Shown: positions 33,908-46,629 of the stretch, in pieces | Position numbering within the stretch: the stretch's first letter is position 1 | Layout: each line of letters begins with the position of its first letter | NCBI GenBank assembly: GCA_037176885.1 | Contig: JAWWNJ010000142.1 | Location: 434,001 to 498,000 of the forward strand | From: Favolaschia claudopus | Lineage: Eukaryota > Basidiomycota > Agaricomycetes > Agaricales > Mycenaceae | Reading direction: 5' to 3' | DNA length: 64,000 nt | Notes under the pieces: generated by a model | What the model saw: only the letters and a program-made list of their open reading frames with translations | Told to the model about the DNA's origin: nothing | Databases searched by the model: none | Position numbers and translations under genes: made by a program

Positions 33908-36900
33908 CTATCCAACATGCGTCCGTTCCATTTTTATTTCGCCTGCAGTTCCGAGTGCGTTGCCAACAGGCTTCACAGAATTGACTACAGTGAGCGGCGG
34001 TAGTTGCGGCTGCGGCCGTACTCGTAGAGGGACTCCGCTCCGAGCAAGAGCCCCCATCATTGCCCCGCCGAGTTCGTCGTTCCAGTCCCAACCTCTTGTC
34101 GCAACGCCACGACAAATATGTGACGGTGTGAGCATTCTTCGTTCGCGATCGTTGTATAAGTCTGCAAGAGCTGTTTGGCGCCTTGGACGACCATCGGGCT
34201 GCACCAATGCACGGTGCCTGTCTCGCGAAGCCATGTCGAGACCACTGGTTACAACGGCACGCAAAAAACACTTTGCGAGTACCGCTAGCATTGCGTAAGG
34301 TGCGACGTCGACTTGTATTTCGGCGGCCGAAAGGGCGGGGTTGATGGGAAATAGAGGCAAAGCTGAGGAGGAGGGCGGTGGGGGATCCGTAAACGACTTC
34401 AGTTTCAGCACCGATACAACACGGCGAACTGCGTTGACGAGGTTTGGATTTGAGACAGCCAGGAGAGAGTCGGCACGGGAGCTCCAGTCACCATCGCGAT
34501 GTCCTGGTCTCCTGGTGTACAACTGAGCAGAAACTGGAGGATTGAGTGGTACAATTAGGGCCGGTGGGCCTTCGGTGGACCCAACTCGCTGTCGCCGAGG
34601 CAGGAGGCGGCCGATGTCAATCATGGGCAAACGCTTCATCTGCCACTCCGACGGAGCGATACAACAAACAAATCCCTCTTCGAGAGCTCCAAACGATCGC
34701 GGATCGCCTTTCAACGCACCCGGCTCGCTGACAATGGTATGAATACGATAAGAAAGTCCGCAGATTCTGCACAGTCCGGTTTTGAGTGTTTGCTGGGCTC
34801 GTTCCTTTTTGATTGTTGTTGTGCCTTTAGGAAAATAGCCATGGGTGTGAAGCCAGGAGAACACGTCTGCCGTGCAAAGCTCAGTCTTGTCCTCTGTCAA
34901 TCCACTCAGAACCGCGTCAGCATAGGCTTCTCGCATAGCCATGGCGCGACCCCACTGTGATAACATGAGTCTGTGACAAATATAGCGCCGAAAAAACGGA
35001 CCTCGACGGCCTTTTTCCGTCCCATGACGAGAGCGGAAAATTGCGCAGGATTCTCTACCAGCTTGTACGGAAGCGCAGGAACCGGGCGTTTACCGCCTTT
35101 GATGTCTAGAAGCGTCAAAGGGAACCGTTCTACCAACTTCTTCAAAACATCCTGCCAACCTGATCGTACATCAGTCTGGGGAGCGACTGGTAAGACGGCG
35201 ACATACTGCCAAGTATTTTGACCTTCGGAATAGCATTACGTGTTTTCCGTCCGTCTTTAGCAGAAGCATGACCAGGATCCGGTACAAGCACCTCGCTCGT
35301 GTTTTCTACAGGTGTATGTCGCTCCTTCTCCAATCCCATATCCCACAAAACCCGTGCACTGGGTGAGAGATACCCACTTCGTAATGGCAAGAACAGGGTC
35401 CCACGATCAAGCTCGACGTCAACAATCTGCTCTTCGCCGTGTGCAACGCTGGTGCTCTTCATGCGATCTAGCTACACAAGTCAGCGGCAAGGAGACCAAA
35501 GACGAGAGGAAAGGGACCTACCTCAACCCAGTGCTCAAGGACGACCTTTTGAGGCTGGCCATTGACTGTTGTGCTGCTGAATGCAAGCTCGATGCGGGCA
35601 AGGAAAGGCGCGTGGGCAGTCCCGATTACGGCGAAAGGTGGTGCAGTGGTCGCAAGAGATTCAGTAGGTGAGAGAACTTTGAGACTGAGAAGTATAGTTG
35701 TGATGTGGTATGCCTGCGGAGAGGTCAAAAAAATCGGAGGGGACGAAAGAATTGAGAGACATAGGAAGGCGCATCAACAGATATCATCCATTTGTGCGTG
35801 TCATGGCCGAGGCGCTGCTCTGGAAAAGTATCGGTAGAGGAACAAACGAGGAATAAAGGGCATACCGGGCGACAACCACAGACTACGATCCGTAACGATG
35901 ATGCGAGTGGCCATGTGAAAGCGGGAGCTGGGGTTTGGTAGCAAGTTGGTGGTAGAGACTCGAGGTAGAGGAATCACTGGCAGAGTTGGTGGAGGGCTGG
36001 TTTGGGGTGACGAGGGCGCACAGTGGGTCGTATTAGGTATCAGTAATGGTTCATCCCTGTACATACTTCGATGAGAAAAGGGCATTCGCCACCGTGGTCT
36101 AGTATTCGGGCCCGGGGTTTCCTCTAGTCCGTCAATGTCGACAATTGCATCAGGATCCCAAACCACAATTCCACGCCGTACTGGCGCCTTGCGAAGAAAA
36201 CCAGCGAGCGCTGGCGTGTCTGCGTGAATACCAAGAGTTCGATTCAGACTTTCGAAATCAGGATCCTCGTCCTCAATCACTGCCTGCTCGAAAAGAGTCC
36301 ACAGACCCGCCATGACTCCACCCGTCGCCGCGCCAACTTCAACTCCAGATTCAAGATCACTGAAGTCCACCGGCCCACCCTGCACCTCTTCCAGTTTACA
36401 TGCACAATGGCGTACACATTCGTCATGCGAGGTCCATCCGAGGGCGTGCGTCACGCGGGCATGGTTGAACAAGCCTTGCAATGCCATGAAATCCGTCCGC
36501 AGACACATAGGACAACGTAGGATACTTGGTTCGGTGCTGCCTTCAAGGTGGATATACAGAAATTTGCCATTTTTCTTTGCTAGCTCGTTGCGTACGGGTG
36601 GTTTCTTGCGTAGCCTCTTTGCGAAACGGGTATCCGCAACCGGGGCAGGTTCCTCTCGCTTAAAGACGACTTGCATGGGTGCGTCAATAGCGGAGAGTGC
36701 GTCCAAAGCCGCAGTTTTGAAGTCTGACGCTTGGACATTGTCATTTGAGTCTGTGGTGGCGAGTTTGAGGAAGAAAAGCAAACAATGATTTGGTAAGAAA
36801 GACAAACCGCTGGTTAAGGATTCCTGCAAACGCAAAGCCCACTGAATACGCGATTCTATTGTTTGCAGCAGACGTTCTTGTAGACCGATTTCTAGAGTAA

Positions 36901-37057
36901 TATCGGCGACAATGTCCTTGCGATATTCATCGTCGGCGTCCCAGTCGACGTCGGAATCGCTTGACGAGCATTCAGGATCTGACTCCTCGTATTCGGATTC
37001 AAGTTTTGGTATCTGATCTACATGCCTAAAAGATGAGTTGGGAACTTTTGCAGGCAC
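33908..37057 (-). CDS. YEATS-domain chromatin protein with an N-terminal zinc finger
   Basis: Exon 1 (from 37057) has an acidic start (PKLESEYEESDPECSSSDSD), a Cys/His cluster LRCPMCLRTDFMALQGLFNH with a further ARVTH (C2H2-like), and ends ATRIIVTDRSLWLSP. Splicing then gives EQRLGHDTHKWMISVDAPSY, YHITTILLSLKVLSPT, AVIGTAHAPFLARIELAFSS, KVVLEHWVELDRMK and GEEQIVDVELDRGTLFLPLR, a YEATS fold (H-K-W-M, the P-F-x-V turn, and the ARIEL strand). The C-terminal half includes GLCRICGLSYRIH, FVCCIAPSEWQMKRLP and helices ending TAGEIKMERTHVG. YEATS domains read acylated histone lysines; the set of domains resembles YEATS2-type ATAC or fungal equivalents. About six introns. Head-to-head with the WW-domain gene (576 bp). 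Confidence 0.75.
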
Positions 37058-37633
37058 AGGGAGGGAACGAGATCTAACTCTGTAGGTGTATTTGGCATCC
37101 TATCTAAATATCAGCTAGAACTATCAGGGAGTATTAAACCAGGACACACGGTGTGCCACTCTAGTCACAGTGAATTAGACGGGGAAGACGGGAAGCTTGG
37201 ACAAAGCGGAGACGGCTTTGCCAAACAAGGCAATACTACCTTCTTCGGCCTATTCGGGAAATAAAATAAGCGAACGTCAAACCGTCATCTCTTCAGATCC
37301 TGGCCTGATAGTTTATCTGATAGAGACGGGCGAGCTTTCCACTTATCGCGAATGCAGAGTGAAGTAGAACCAATCTCTGAATTTCCCTGACTCTCCGACC
37401 CTACTCCGACGCCGACGCCATCGTGTCCGCAGCAGCCACAGCTTTTCATTCCAGAGTCTTTTCATGTAGACCGTTCGTTCCGTCAACCTCCGTCAACAGT
37501 GCCAAGGCGCTCTGGCTTCTGATTAGCCAAAAGTGGCGAGATACTGTGAACACTGTTACACAGCCTTGGACCATCTGATCGCGTCTTGGCGCAGTATAAG
37601 AACCGCCTCCCTCACAGCCGTAATCTCATCATC
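37058..37633. other. Intergenic promoter region between YEATS and WW-domain genes
   Basis: 576 bp between divergent starts. Contains pyrimidine-rich stretches just upstream of the WW gene. No frame, repeat or RNA gene that I can support; presumed bidirectional promoter. Confidence 0.5.
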
Positions 37634-38536
37634 ATGGACCGCCCACTACCCTATGGTTGGATCTCCCAACGCGACCCAAATTCCAATGCGACGTTCTATG
37701 TCGATACCAAGGCGAATCCTCCGCGCTCCATCTGGGTTCACCCGCTTGAGGACGAGCAGTATCTCCGAGAACACCCAGAGGCCCGCGAAAAGGCACATCT
37801 TTCAGACCAGAAAACCCCCCAGTATAGTGCTCCGCCAACCCCTCCCGTATCTTCTCCTGGTCCAGGTTCCCCCGGTCCATCAGGCGGCTCCTCTGCAGCT
37901 CGGATGGGTGCCCCCAAGAAAAAGCAAGGCTTTTTGGGGAAGCTCAAGAACAAAGTTGTGGGTACTGAGGAGGAACGTGAGCAGGAGCGACGCCACAAGG
38001 CCGAACAGAGACAGCAGATGCTAGCGGTGAGTCCAATTGTCGATTCGCAATGAATTCTGGCATAGAACAAGATTTAGTTGCGAGAACGCCAACACCAGGA
38101 GCAAATGGCTAGACAAGCAGCCATGTATCAACAGCAGCAGATGTATGCTCAACAACAAGCTCAATATGCTCCACAGTACGGCGCACCTCAATACGGTCAA
38201 CAATACGCCCCTCAGCAGCAGCAGTACGTGTATACATTTTTGTTCACTGTCTTGTGCTCATTTCCTTCACAGGAGATCTGGATTCGGTGGCGGAGGACTC
38301 GCCATGCCGTTGTTGGGCGGTTTGGCAGGTATGCACTGTTGTTTTCGTTGCAACTTGCGGATGTTGACGCATCCACAGGTGGGCTCTTACTCGGCGAGGC
38401 CATGGATGGATTCGGCGGGGACGATGTAAGCATTTGTTTCTCTTCACTGCGCTTCTCTGCATTGCTGGTCATTGTCCTGACGATCTTAATCGTGTAGGGC
38501 GGTGGTGGTGATGATGGCGGTGGAGGCGACTGGTGA
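37634..38536 (+). CDS. WW-domain protein with Gln- and Gly-rich tail
   Basis: The first residues MDRPLPYGWISQRDPNSNAT and FYVDTKANPPRSIWVHP are a WW domain (first Trp at residue 9, second in SIWVHP), which binds Pro-rich ligands. A Pro/Ser linker is followed by KKKQGFLGKLKNKVVGTEEE, a coiled Glu/Arg/Gln segment, a long Gln/Tyr repeat region (PQYGAPQYGQQYAPQ) and a C-terminal glycine-rich part: GFGGGGLAMPLLGGLAGG, LLLGEAMDGFGGDD and GGGGDDGGGGDW. Similar short WW plus Gly-rich proteins are common in Agaricomycetes; the Gly/Met segment may insert in membranes. Four short introns; the start fits the WW boundary. Function unknown. Confidence 0.8.
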
Positions 38537-38706
38537 TGACAGTGTACGAATTGCATGTTGTGCAGTTGCAGTTGACTTTACCATGATATTTCTATGCGTG
38601 TATGTACATGTACCTTGTAGTTTGAAAAGAAAGAAAGATTGGAACGAATTTGTTGCTGGTTGTTTGTAAATCTACGCTACGCGTCGAGTCTCGACCGCCG
38701 CGACGT

Positions 38707-41700
38707 ATGCCGGCTCTTCCATCGTCGCTCAGTCCTCACATATGTATATTGTCTTCTCCAGACCTTGTGCAGCTTCTTAAATCTTCACTTCTGCCGCCAT
38801 TACCCCACATCTTGCAGTCCTTCTCGCCGCTGCCGCAAGGTAATTCAATATTTCTCGGGAAACAGGCTCAAGTCAACCGAAACTACCAGTTACCACACGG
38901 ACAACCTCCTTGACATCCGTTCCTCACGCTTCGTTTGGCCTACGATTCTCCAGTCTATCCGAAATAGAGACAGCTTGCAAAGAGGATGAACATCAGCGCG
39001 CCGAACGTACCATTGATTGGATTGGGGCACGCATAGTGAACCGCTGCGCCAAGTGGCTGCAAGACCTAGAGAAACTCGGAGAAAAGGACTCGTCTCGTAG
39101 TCCATGGTGGGATGAACTCAAGCGCTGTTCTGAAGGCGATCATGTCCCGTCCAAGAACGAAGGTTGGAACCATCCTGTCGCGCGTATGTGGAACCTATGA
39201 GTATCACATCCATTTCCTCAGCCACTTCCTCTAGTCATATTCGCGGTATCGACAACTGCGCCAAATCCATTGCAAGCAATAACTGCTCTCCATTCGCGGG
39301 CCATTGAACTTCCGTCATGGGTCGACCCATCGTTCCTCCGATACACACTCATCATCCACCCTCAAAATTCGCCCTTTTCCGACGAAGAGTACGTCGAATC
39401 ATTCTCTTCAATATATCTCCCGACCTTCTTGTTAGAGCAGGTGCCCTATACAATGCCGTCAAGAAACAATTTGGCCTCAACAGCTACCTTCTTCCCCTTA
39501 CCCTCCCGAGCCCACCTCCTCCCCCCGTCCCTGTCCCCGCACTAATTCCAAGACTTCCGCCGCCTCCGTCCTCGGACTCTCCTGAACCAAGTGCCCTCGG
39601 TGTACCTCCACCAACCCCCAACACCCCGGCACCTGGCGCGTTGAATACTCTGAGAATGAGCGACAAGGATATCCAACAGACTGCCCGGTTCACTCGGGAA
39701 TTCTTGGTAATGAGCTTGATCCCTTGGATGGAAAAGTGCGTTGTGGAGTGGAATGAAAATGTACGTTCGTTTTATCTCACTTGCTAATCCTAACTTGATG
39801 TCTAGTTTTCTTCAAATCGCCGGCTTCCTTCACGATTATTTTCATCTACGCGCCGTCTGTTCGGGTCTCCTTCTCCATCTCCCGCTCCAACTCATGTATC
39901 CTCGTCGTCACTTTCCCGAGCAAGCACATACAACGGGACATCGGTCATAACTGGCGGCCCAGCAGGGGGACCAGCTCCACCGTCTCAACAGCGTCGATTA
40001 GCAGAATTCGCGACAATACTCGGCGATTTCAGATTGGCTGTCGTCGTCTGGGAAGCTTTACGCAAAGAGGGCAAGGGAGGATCAGTACGTACGGGAGTGT
40101 TTTATGCGACGCGTCCTCATCCCGTTCCAGGATATGCTCCCTCTTCTATCAGCACCCTCCCCCGCCATTCCTTTGCACGTTGCCCAGGCATTGTCCAGCC
40201 TCAGTTCCGGATCTGCACCTAACGCTCAGGCTCAGCTCCGAGCTCTCTCTTACGCAGTTCGCTGGGAAATTGGGATAGACAGTGCAGAATTCTTGGGCGG
40301 CATTTTGGAAGCGGAGTGGTGGCTGGTCTGGGCAGCAGGAAATGTATGTTTGACGTTCTTTCGGTTCAAGCAGGACTTTGACCAAGAAAACAGGCAGAAG
40401 AACCACCTGCGGCACTGCTCCTTGCGCATGCTGCATTACTCAGCGCCAAGAAGGCGGCTAGACGGCGAGCTGCTCTGTGGTATCTGTCAGCGGCAAATAG
40501 GTTGGAGAAATGCGGTGTTGTAAGGTTCACGCTTTTTGTTGGAATCTAGAATAAACATCTACTCAGAAACCATTGACCATGTATTTCCTCAAGAAAGCGC
40601 ACGCCTTGTACAAAATCCGGCCATCCAAGGAGTTATCACCGTCTTTTTGGAATTCCGAAGGTCGTTCTTCTTCAGATGAAAGTGGTTTTGACGCCATATT
40701 GTCTGGGATCGAGCATCCACTTGGTATATAATCTCACATACAGTTTGATATAGGCTCAACTTGTCTCATCATGGTTGTCAGGACGTCTGCTTTATACGAC
40801 CGGGGACGTGGCCGGGGCTATCCAGTATTTCCTGGGTCTCCTTCGTTCATCTTCACATCCTCTTCGGTCACAAATAGTGCCCAGTGACGACAACTCGCTA
40901 TCGGGGACCGATAAGGTCTTTCTGGATGATTTCCGAGTCGCCTTTGCGGTACAAATGGTCTCTGCTGTCTTGATTCGTGTGGGCTAAATTCTCGTGGCAG
41001 CATTACAAGTCCACTGCCGGCGACGAAGTGGCAAATCTAGACCTCAAACTCCCTTTTACGTTTACCTTGCCCACTCAAACTCGCTTACGCCTACCTCGGG
41101 CGAGTCAGCAAGACGAGGATGCAGAATGGCAGAGTCGAGAGGAGGAATGGATTAAATTCTGCAAGAGACGTGGTAGCTCCGCAAGTCTTGTGAAGACAGG
41201 CAAGGTTGTCGTCGATGGTACGAGTTGCGTAAAAACACAAATTCGTGAATGACCTTTTTTTGGTTTGCAGAAACGTTTTTCGTTGATCTCTTGATCCGAA
41301 ACCCACTGGACGCAGAAGTAAATCTTACCAATGTCACGATCATTGTTGAAGAGTCAGACCCGGAGGATGCGTCAACTTCAAAATCCTCCCTCGACATCGA
41401 AGTCATCGAAGAACTGACTTTGGCGCCAAGGGAATCTCGTACAGTAGGTCTTCGCGCTCGTCTAAGTGATGTTTCTAACTCGATGTAAAGGTTTCCATCG
41501 GTGTCAAGTCCTCCCGCCCCACGAAACTCACTCTTACACACGCTGCCTACGATTTCCTTTCCCTCTTACCCAATACTGAGTCTCTTGCTTCCCGCGGGAA
41601 AAGACTGCATAACACAGCCGCCCAGCGCCAAAATCCAACCTACGCTCCCGATGTGATGCTTTCAATAGACATTGTAGAAGCCACCCATAAATTACTGGTC

Positions 41701-43514
41701 AATTTTGTGGACGACCAGCATCTAGCGCTGGGGGAAGGTGAGACCAAATCATTGCGGCTTTGGTTCGCAAACCGCGGGACAAAGCCTATCGGCGAAGTGT
41801 GGATGGTCGCTGGTCCTGAAGACGAGTTGTGGGTATCTGATGAGGCGAACGATGACGGTATGCAAGATATGTTGCGAACCAACCAGATCGTTAACCTCAT
41901 TAAATACAGATACCTCCCTTGACAAGGACGTAGTTCGTTCAAGCAATTCACTTTCTCTGCCGCCGCCGTATCGCTTTGCCATGGCGTTGCAGCCCGGCGA
42001 CAGTATCGAAGTCTCGGTAGAGTTTCACGCTGGCAGAGTAGGGGAACGGGAACTTAATTTATTGTTCATATATCGCGAGGAAAGTCCTTTGTGAATATCC
42101 TCCTGCCAATTTGCTTCTGACGTGTCGCTTCTAGAACGAGGCAGACTCTTTCCATACCTCTCGAGCAACCCAGTATTACGATGTCCGACCCATTCTAGAC
42201 ATCTCTGCCAGCGCCATCCCTTGTGATTCCACAGAGCATCTCTTCATGGTTAATCTGGAAGTGGAGAACGTTTCAGGCTCGCATTCGATACACCTGGAAC
42301 AATTTACCGCACTGAGTCCCACATGGAAATGTGATCCCACAGCGGAACCTTACTTGTGAGTCCGCGCTAAATACTGTCTCTATGCGACCGACTTACCTTC
42401 TACAGTGGCGCACTAGCCCCATCGCAATCGACTCGCTCATTTTTCGGAGCAAGTCGCTGGACGAACGGTTCGGGGTCGACCGAAACGTTCGATTTCGTTC
42501 GCAGCAAGCTGGATGATGTTCTGCAAGGCAGAGATGTTGAACACTCAGCTCCTCCTCCCGTCGACATCCTATACAGTCATGTAACCCAGGTGGGACTTGC
42601 TCAATTCAAGTGGAACAAGCAGCTGAACTTTCGTCTTAGATGGAGGTGCCGAATCGGCTCGCTCCAGCGGCTGCTCGCCAATTCATCGAGAGTGGGCGAC
42701 GTACCACAACACTAAGACACGTAGCGAATCTTCATCCCCACATCCCGCCGCATTCTTTCCCCTCTATTTTCCCGCTTCACAACCCCGATTCCGTCGACTT
42801 TGTGGTCTTTTGGAGAGTTCCTGAGCAGAACCGCCGCGGCCATACATTTGTATCTGGGATCACACTAGGGGCGGGGCATTCGGCATTGAAAGAGATCATC
42901 GACGACGCTGAAAATGCGAAAGTAAAGCGGAGTATGTACGCTGAAACTCAACGCCAAAAGGTCGAGGTCCTCGACGCCATTCGACTCAGTGAATGGAACA
43001 CGGAAATGAACCCGACTGTTGTGACGCAGGAAGAAGCGCCTATCACTCATAATTTCGTTCAAGGGTTTGCATTCGATCTTGTGCTCACACAACAAACGAT
43101 CTCACTTTTGGTTTAGCCCTCTTCACGTTCCTGTGACTCTGACTGTCCGGAACTACTCGCCGACACATACGTGCCGATTCGTGCTGAAATTTGCAGCGGA
43201 TTCCGCGCTTTGTCCTCCGTAAGCTCTGCTGATTTCACACTTGTCAGGGTTGCGATCTAAGCCATGTCTGCAGAGACCTTCAACCCCCTGCTTACACAGG
43301 CCGACTAACTTATCGAGGTACCTTGAAACCTTTGGAGTCAAGCCGCGTAATACCAAAGATATGGATAGTCTGTCCTGGGACATACGCTCTAAGCGGCTGG
43401 CGGCTGGAAACCGAGGTCCTCGAGCAAGTAGCGGAGACGGATGATGTAAGGGTTAGGCAGCGTTACCAGCAAGATCCTCCTCTTGGATCTCTGACTGTGT
43501 CTGATGTACAATAA
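38707..43514 (+). CDS. TRS85: TRAPP complex subunit TRS85 (TRAPPC8)
   Basis: Many short introns. Exon 1 starts MPALPSSLSPHICILSSPDL. Recognisable family blocks in order are VPHASFGLRFSSLSEIETAC, VSTTAPNPLQAI, PSWVDPSFLRYTLIIHPQNS, GALYNAVKKQFGLNSYLLPL, ATILGDFRLAVVVWEALRKE, SAEFLGGILEAEWWLVWAAG, ALWYLSAANRLEKCGV, TMYFLKKAHALYKIRPSKEL, LLYTTGDVAGAIQYFLGLLR, KVVVDETFFVDLLIRNPLDA, KLLVNFVDDQHLALGEGETK and the C-terminal Ig-like part LESSRVIPKIWIVCPGTYAL. This is the Trs85/TRAPPC8 layout: helical repeats, then Ig-like beta domains. TRS85 directs TRAPPIII to activate Ypt1/Rab1 in autophagy and secretion. It converges on the Mpv17 gene, 69 bp apart. Confidence 0.88.
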
Positions 43515-43583
43515 TCTCCTCGATTATAGAATCCCTGAAACATACATACATAAGATGCAACCAGAATTTTGCAAAGACCCTCC

Positions 43584-44498
43584 TTAGTCTTGTTTTTCCT
43601 CCTTTTCTTTCTCAGCCTTCTTTGCGAGAGCGGCCAAACGCATCTGTTTAACTCTCGCGTTGAAATACGTCTTTATATTCCACGCATTAGCATAAAGGCG
43701 CGGAAGAGCAAGGGATCTTTCTTACCCCAAGCACGAATTGAACAGCATTGAAGAAAGGAACCCAGAGCTAGAATGATGCTCAACATAATAAATGAGTTGG
43801 AGTAAAAACCTGACATACCTCCACAGGGATGAACCTTTGCGCGACGGTGAGAGCAATTGGGCTGGTGAAAAATCATTGCTATATTGCTCAATGCTTCGAA
43901 AATCGAAAGTGTAGTACCTGGTAATCCAAGTGATACGAATGACACTAAAGAACCCTGCTTTAATGGTGTTAACAACTTCGTCGACGGACTTGGCGCCTGA
44001 GATGATGGCCATGGAGGCTAAGTACGCAGTCGTCTGGACCGGGGCGACCAGTAGATTGTTTGCGACGATCTGGCCTATCTTGGCACTCGTTCCCGTCTTG
44101 CCGGCGAAAGCCTTCTGAAGCAGCCCGACGAGGAAGTGGGACAATGGAGCTGAGACTAAGAAGCCGTAAATCGCCATCTTGAGAGCACGCAAGTCGACGT
44201 GCGAGCGGGCCAATAAGTGGAAGAGGACGGGGGCATCTGGCTTAGGCCGCTGAACAGGCATCTTCGCAATGTTGGATCCAAGCACCTAGGCGAAACAAGG
44301 GTCAAACCAGAAATTTTCAGACGGGCGAGGTGAGCACTTCTTGGAGGAAGCATAAGGTAGCAGTGGTGATTGCCTTGGTCCTCAGTGGGTGAACAGCGAG
44401 TTGCTGAAGGTAACTCGTTCTTGCATCCTCAATTTCAGTATTATCTTCTCCGACAAGCAATAGGACGCGCACAGAAGAGGATGCGGTTTGGAAGCCAT
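43584..44498 (-). CDS. Mpv17/PMP22-family membrane protein
   Basis: Starts MASKPHPLLTSYLQQLAVHP after removing a first intron, then LRTKAITTATLCFLQE, LGSNIAKMPV, LRALKMAIYGFLVSAPLSHF, VGLLQKAFAGKTGTSAKIGQ, NLLVAPVQTTAYLASMAIIS, EVVNTIKAGFFSVIRITW, SPIALTVAQRFIPVE, WVPFFNAVQFVLG and TYFNARVKQMRLAALA with a Lys/Glu-rich tail. The G-P-L-x-H-F/W-like turn and the W-x-P-x-x-N/Q-F motif identify the Mpv17/PMP22/Sym1 family: four membrane helices in mitochondria or peroxisomes. The PMP22 branch fits slightly better than Sym1. The small-residue first exon needs the acceptor at GATGCAAG to keep frame. Confidence 0.87.
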
Positions 44499-44738
44499 GA
44501 CAGTGTCCAGTTGGTGTCCAAGAGCTCTTAGATTCTGCGAGACACCCTCAAGTCCGGCAGGCGGGTGGAATGAAGCCGACGCGTCACATATTTACTTCGG
44601 GTCACAACCTTCCCACATCCGTCGGGCTGTCGATCGGGAATCCTCCCGCCATTGTGAAATTACAACTTTAGCAAATATCTTATTCTAATAGGTGGTAGCA
44701 AAAATTATCTCTCCAAGAAACAGCGCGTTGCAGCGCTT

Positions 44739-46125
44739 CTATTTTCCCTTCACCCTGCAACCCGAGTGAGTGTCGAGAAGGTGCGAATTGAAAGCAGGGA
44801 AACTAACCAGATCTTGACGTAGTCTGTTAATGAAACCATACAAATCGTCTGCCAAACGCCGAGCCCAATGCGTGGAGTGACGCCGCGATATAAGCCCCGG
44901 ATGCCACTCTCCTTGTAAACAAAACCAAGAGTATTGAACACGGTGAGTTTTGCGGGGCGGTTGGGATTTTTGCCGGCGTCTTTGACCATGGATTGCATCT
45001 GCACCAGAGTCAGAATAGCTTAGCATATGAATTCAACAACTCACCTCAATTCGAACTACTTCAATAGGCTGATTCCAGGTTGCCAATGCTCCACCAATAG
45101 ACGACGCCAAAATCTTGTCCCACGGCCGCAGAACGTCCGTGTCAGATTGGCCACGAGCTCTCCGAATGCCAGTCTCAGCTAGTCGGGCAAAACCCATTCT
45201 TGCACAGATATAAGCAACGACATATACGAGTCGCAAGGAGAAAAATTCACCGAGAACCCCAGTTGGTGCATTGGCGCACAGCAACAGCGTTGACGCCCTT
45301 GTTCACGCCAGCCAACCCTTCTTTCCGGTAGATGTCCATGAATAGAGCCCAGGTTGATGGTGGTTTAATCCCGGCAGCGGCCGTTTTTTGGCGAGTAATC
45401 TCAGCCGTCTTCATACATGTAGTGAATCCTGTAAACGGGTCAGCCTGAGCAGCAAGTAGCTAGCTATTCATAAATTACCCATCGTTGCATACGCCTGCGC
45501 AATACCACCAGTCATGCCGCCCAGAAGCCCTGCTGCAGCAGGATTGATTCCCATTCCCAGCGTAGCAGTTTCTATCTCCGAGGCCGTGAAAATTAAGACC
45601 GCACCCTTGGTGGAAGCTTCAATCCATGCCTAGGGAAATATATGTCAAAAAATTCGCAAAACTGAATGGTCTCATACCCATGGTATCAAACCTTGAAAAA
45701 AGCCGGCGGCACCTCCGCGCGCCCAAACTGCTTTGGTAGCCTGCCACATAGGCTGCGTCCGATTGGCGGCCATCTGCGTCTTGAGTACTTCCAATGGTTG
45801 ACCAAGGGTGGTGACCTATCCACGAGTTAACCTTTACTCCCGCCTTAGGATTAAAACTCTGCCAACCTCCTGCGTTTCGTTAGAATTCCTCTGTGCGTAT
45901 TAACATAGGCTTCAAAGCCGACTCACGAACTACATGTCGGAGTAGCAAATTGGAATTCATGAGTACAAAGTTCAAGCGGCTTAAAAGGTGTCAAGAAATA
46001 GGCACCATGTTCATAATCGCGCCTAGGAAAGTCAGCGACGCGTCAAAAAACAGTGGACGAACGTTACCAACGGCGATGTTAGACCAGCTGACGCCCTTTT
46101 GGCCTGGCTCCTTTTGAATAGCCAT
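44739..46125 (-). CDS. YHM2: Mitochondrial citrate/2-oxoglutarate carrier YHM2
   Basis: Starts [20 protein letters not shown], then AIMNM, and (with two 3-nt exons) FE before [20 protein letters not shown]. It continues [157 protein letters not shown] and the end DYVKIWVKGK. The YHM2-specific signature is the degenerate carrier motifs with TTLGQPLEV and QPIEVVRIE. It exchanges citrate for 2-oxoglutarate across the inner membrane and supports NADPH supply; it was first found as a DNA-binding protein of mitochondrial nucleoids. Nine or so short introns. Confidence 0.92.
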
Positions 46126-46629
46126 AACAGGTTGAACAAGATTAGTGGGGAGAAGGAGGAAGGGAAAAGAGGTAAGCTGTCGAACGACAATTTATTCTTT
46201 GGGGAGTGTCAATGGTATCCCCATTTGGAACACTAACAGCGACGGGATTCTGAATTCCCGTCCACTCACCTGTGATTTATTATTGTGAACACTCACAGAT
46301 GCCCTTATCAAATGGTATCTACTCAAGGGCCAACCAACTCGAAACTCCGTACTCCGAGCTCATCGTCAGTGATAGGGAAAACGGTGCGGACCGCCGTTCT
46401 TCATCCCGACTGACAAGGAATGCACGAGCAAGCCACCTTCAGTTCCGGCAATATAGCATTTAAAAGTAAATGGGTATGAGGGATGTGGGTAAAGCGAAGA
46501 ATAGCGATCCGGATGAGAGTAGTAGACGAGAGCAAAATCCTGGCATATAAGAGAAGCGGCAAATGTAAACAGTCGAGTGAAAGCAACGCTTGTGCTGGTC
46601 GATTTATGCGACACAGAGATCAGAGCCGC
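46126..46629. other. Intergenic, YHM2 promoter and 3' region of the coiled-coil gene
   Basis: 504 bp between two minus-strand genes. One open frame of 82 codons (46366-46614, minus) directly follows the stop of the coiled-coil gene and is most likely untranslated region. No structured RNA or repeat seen. Confidence 0.45.
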
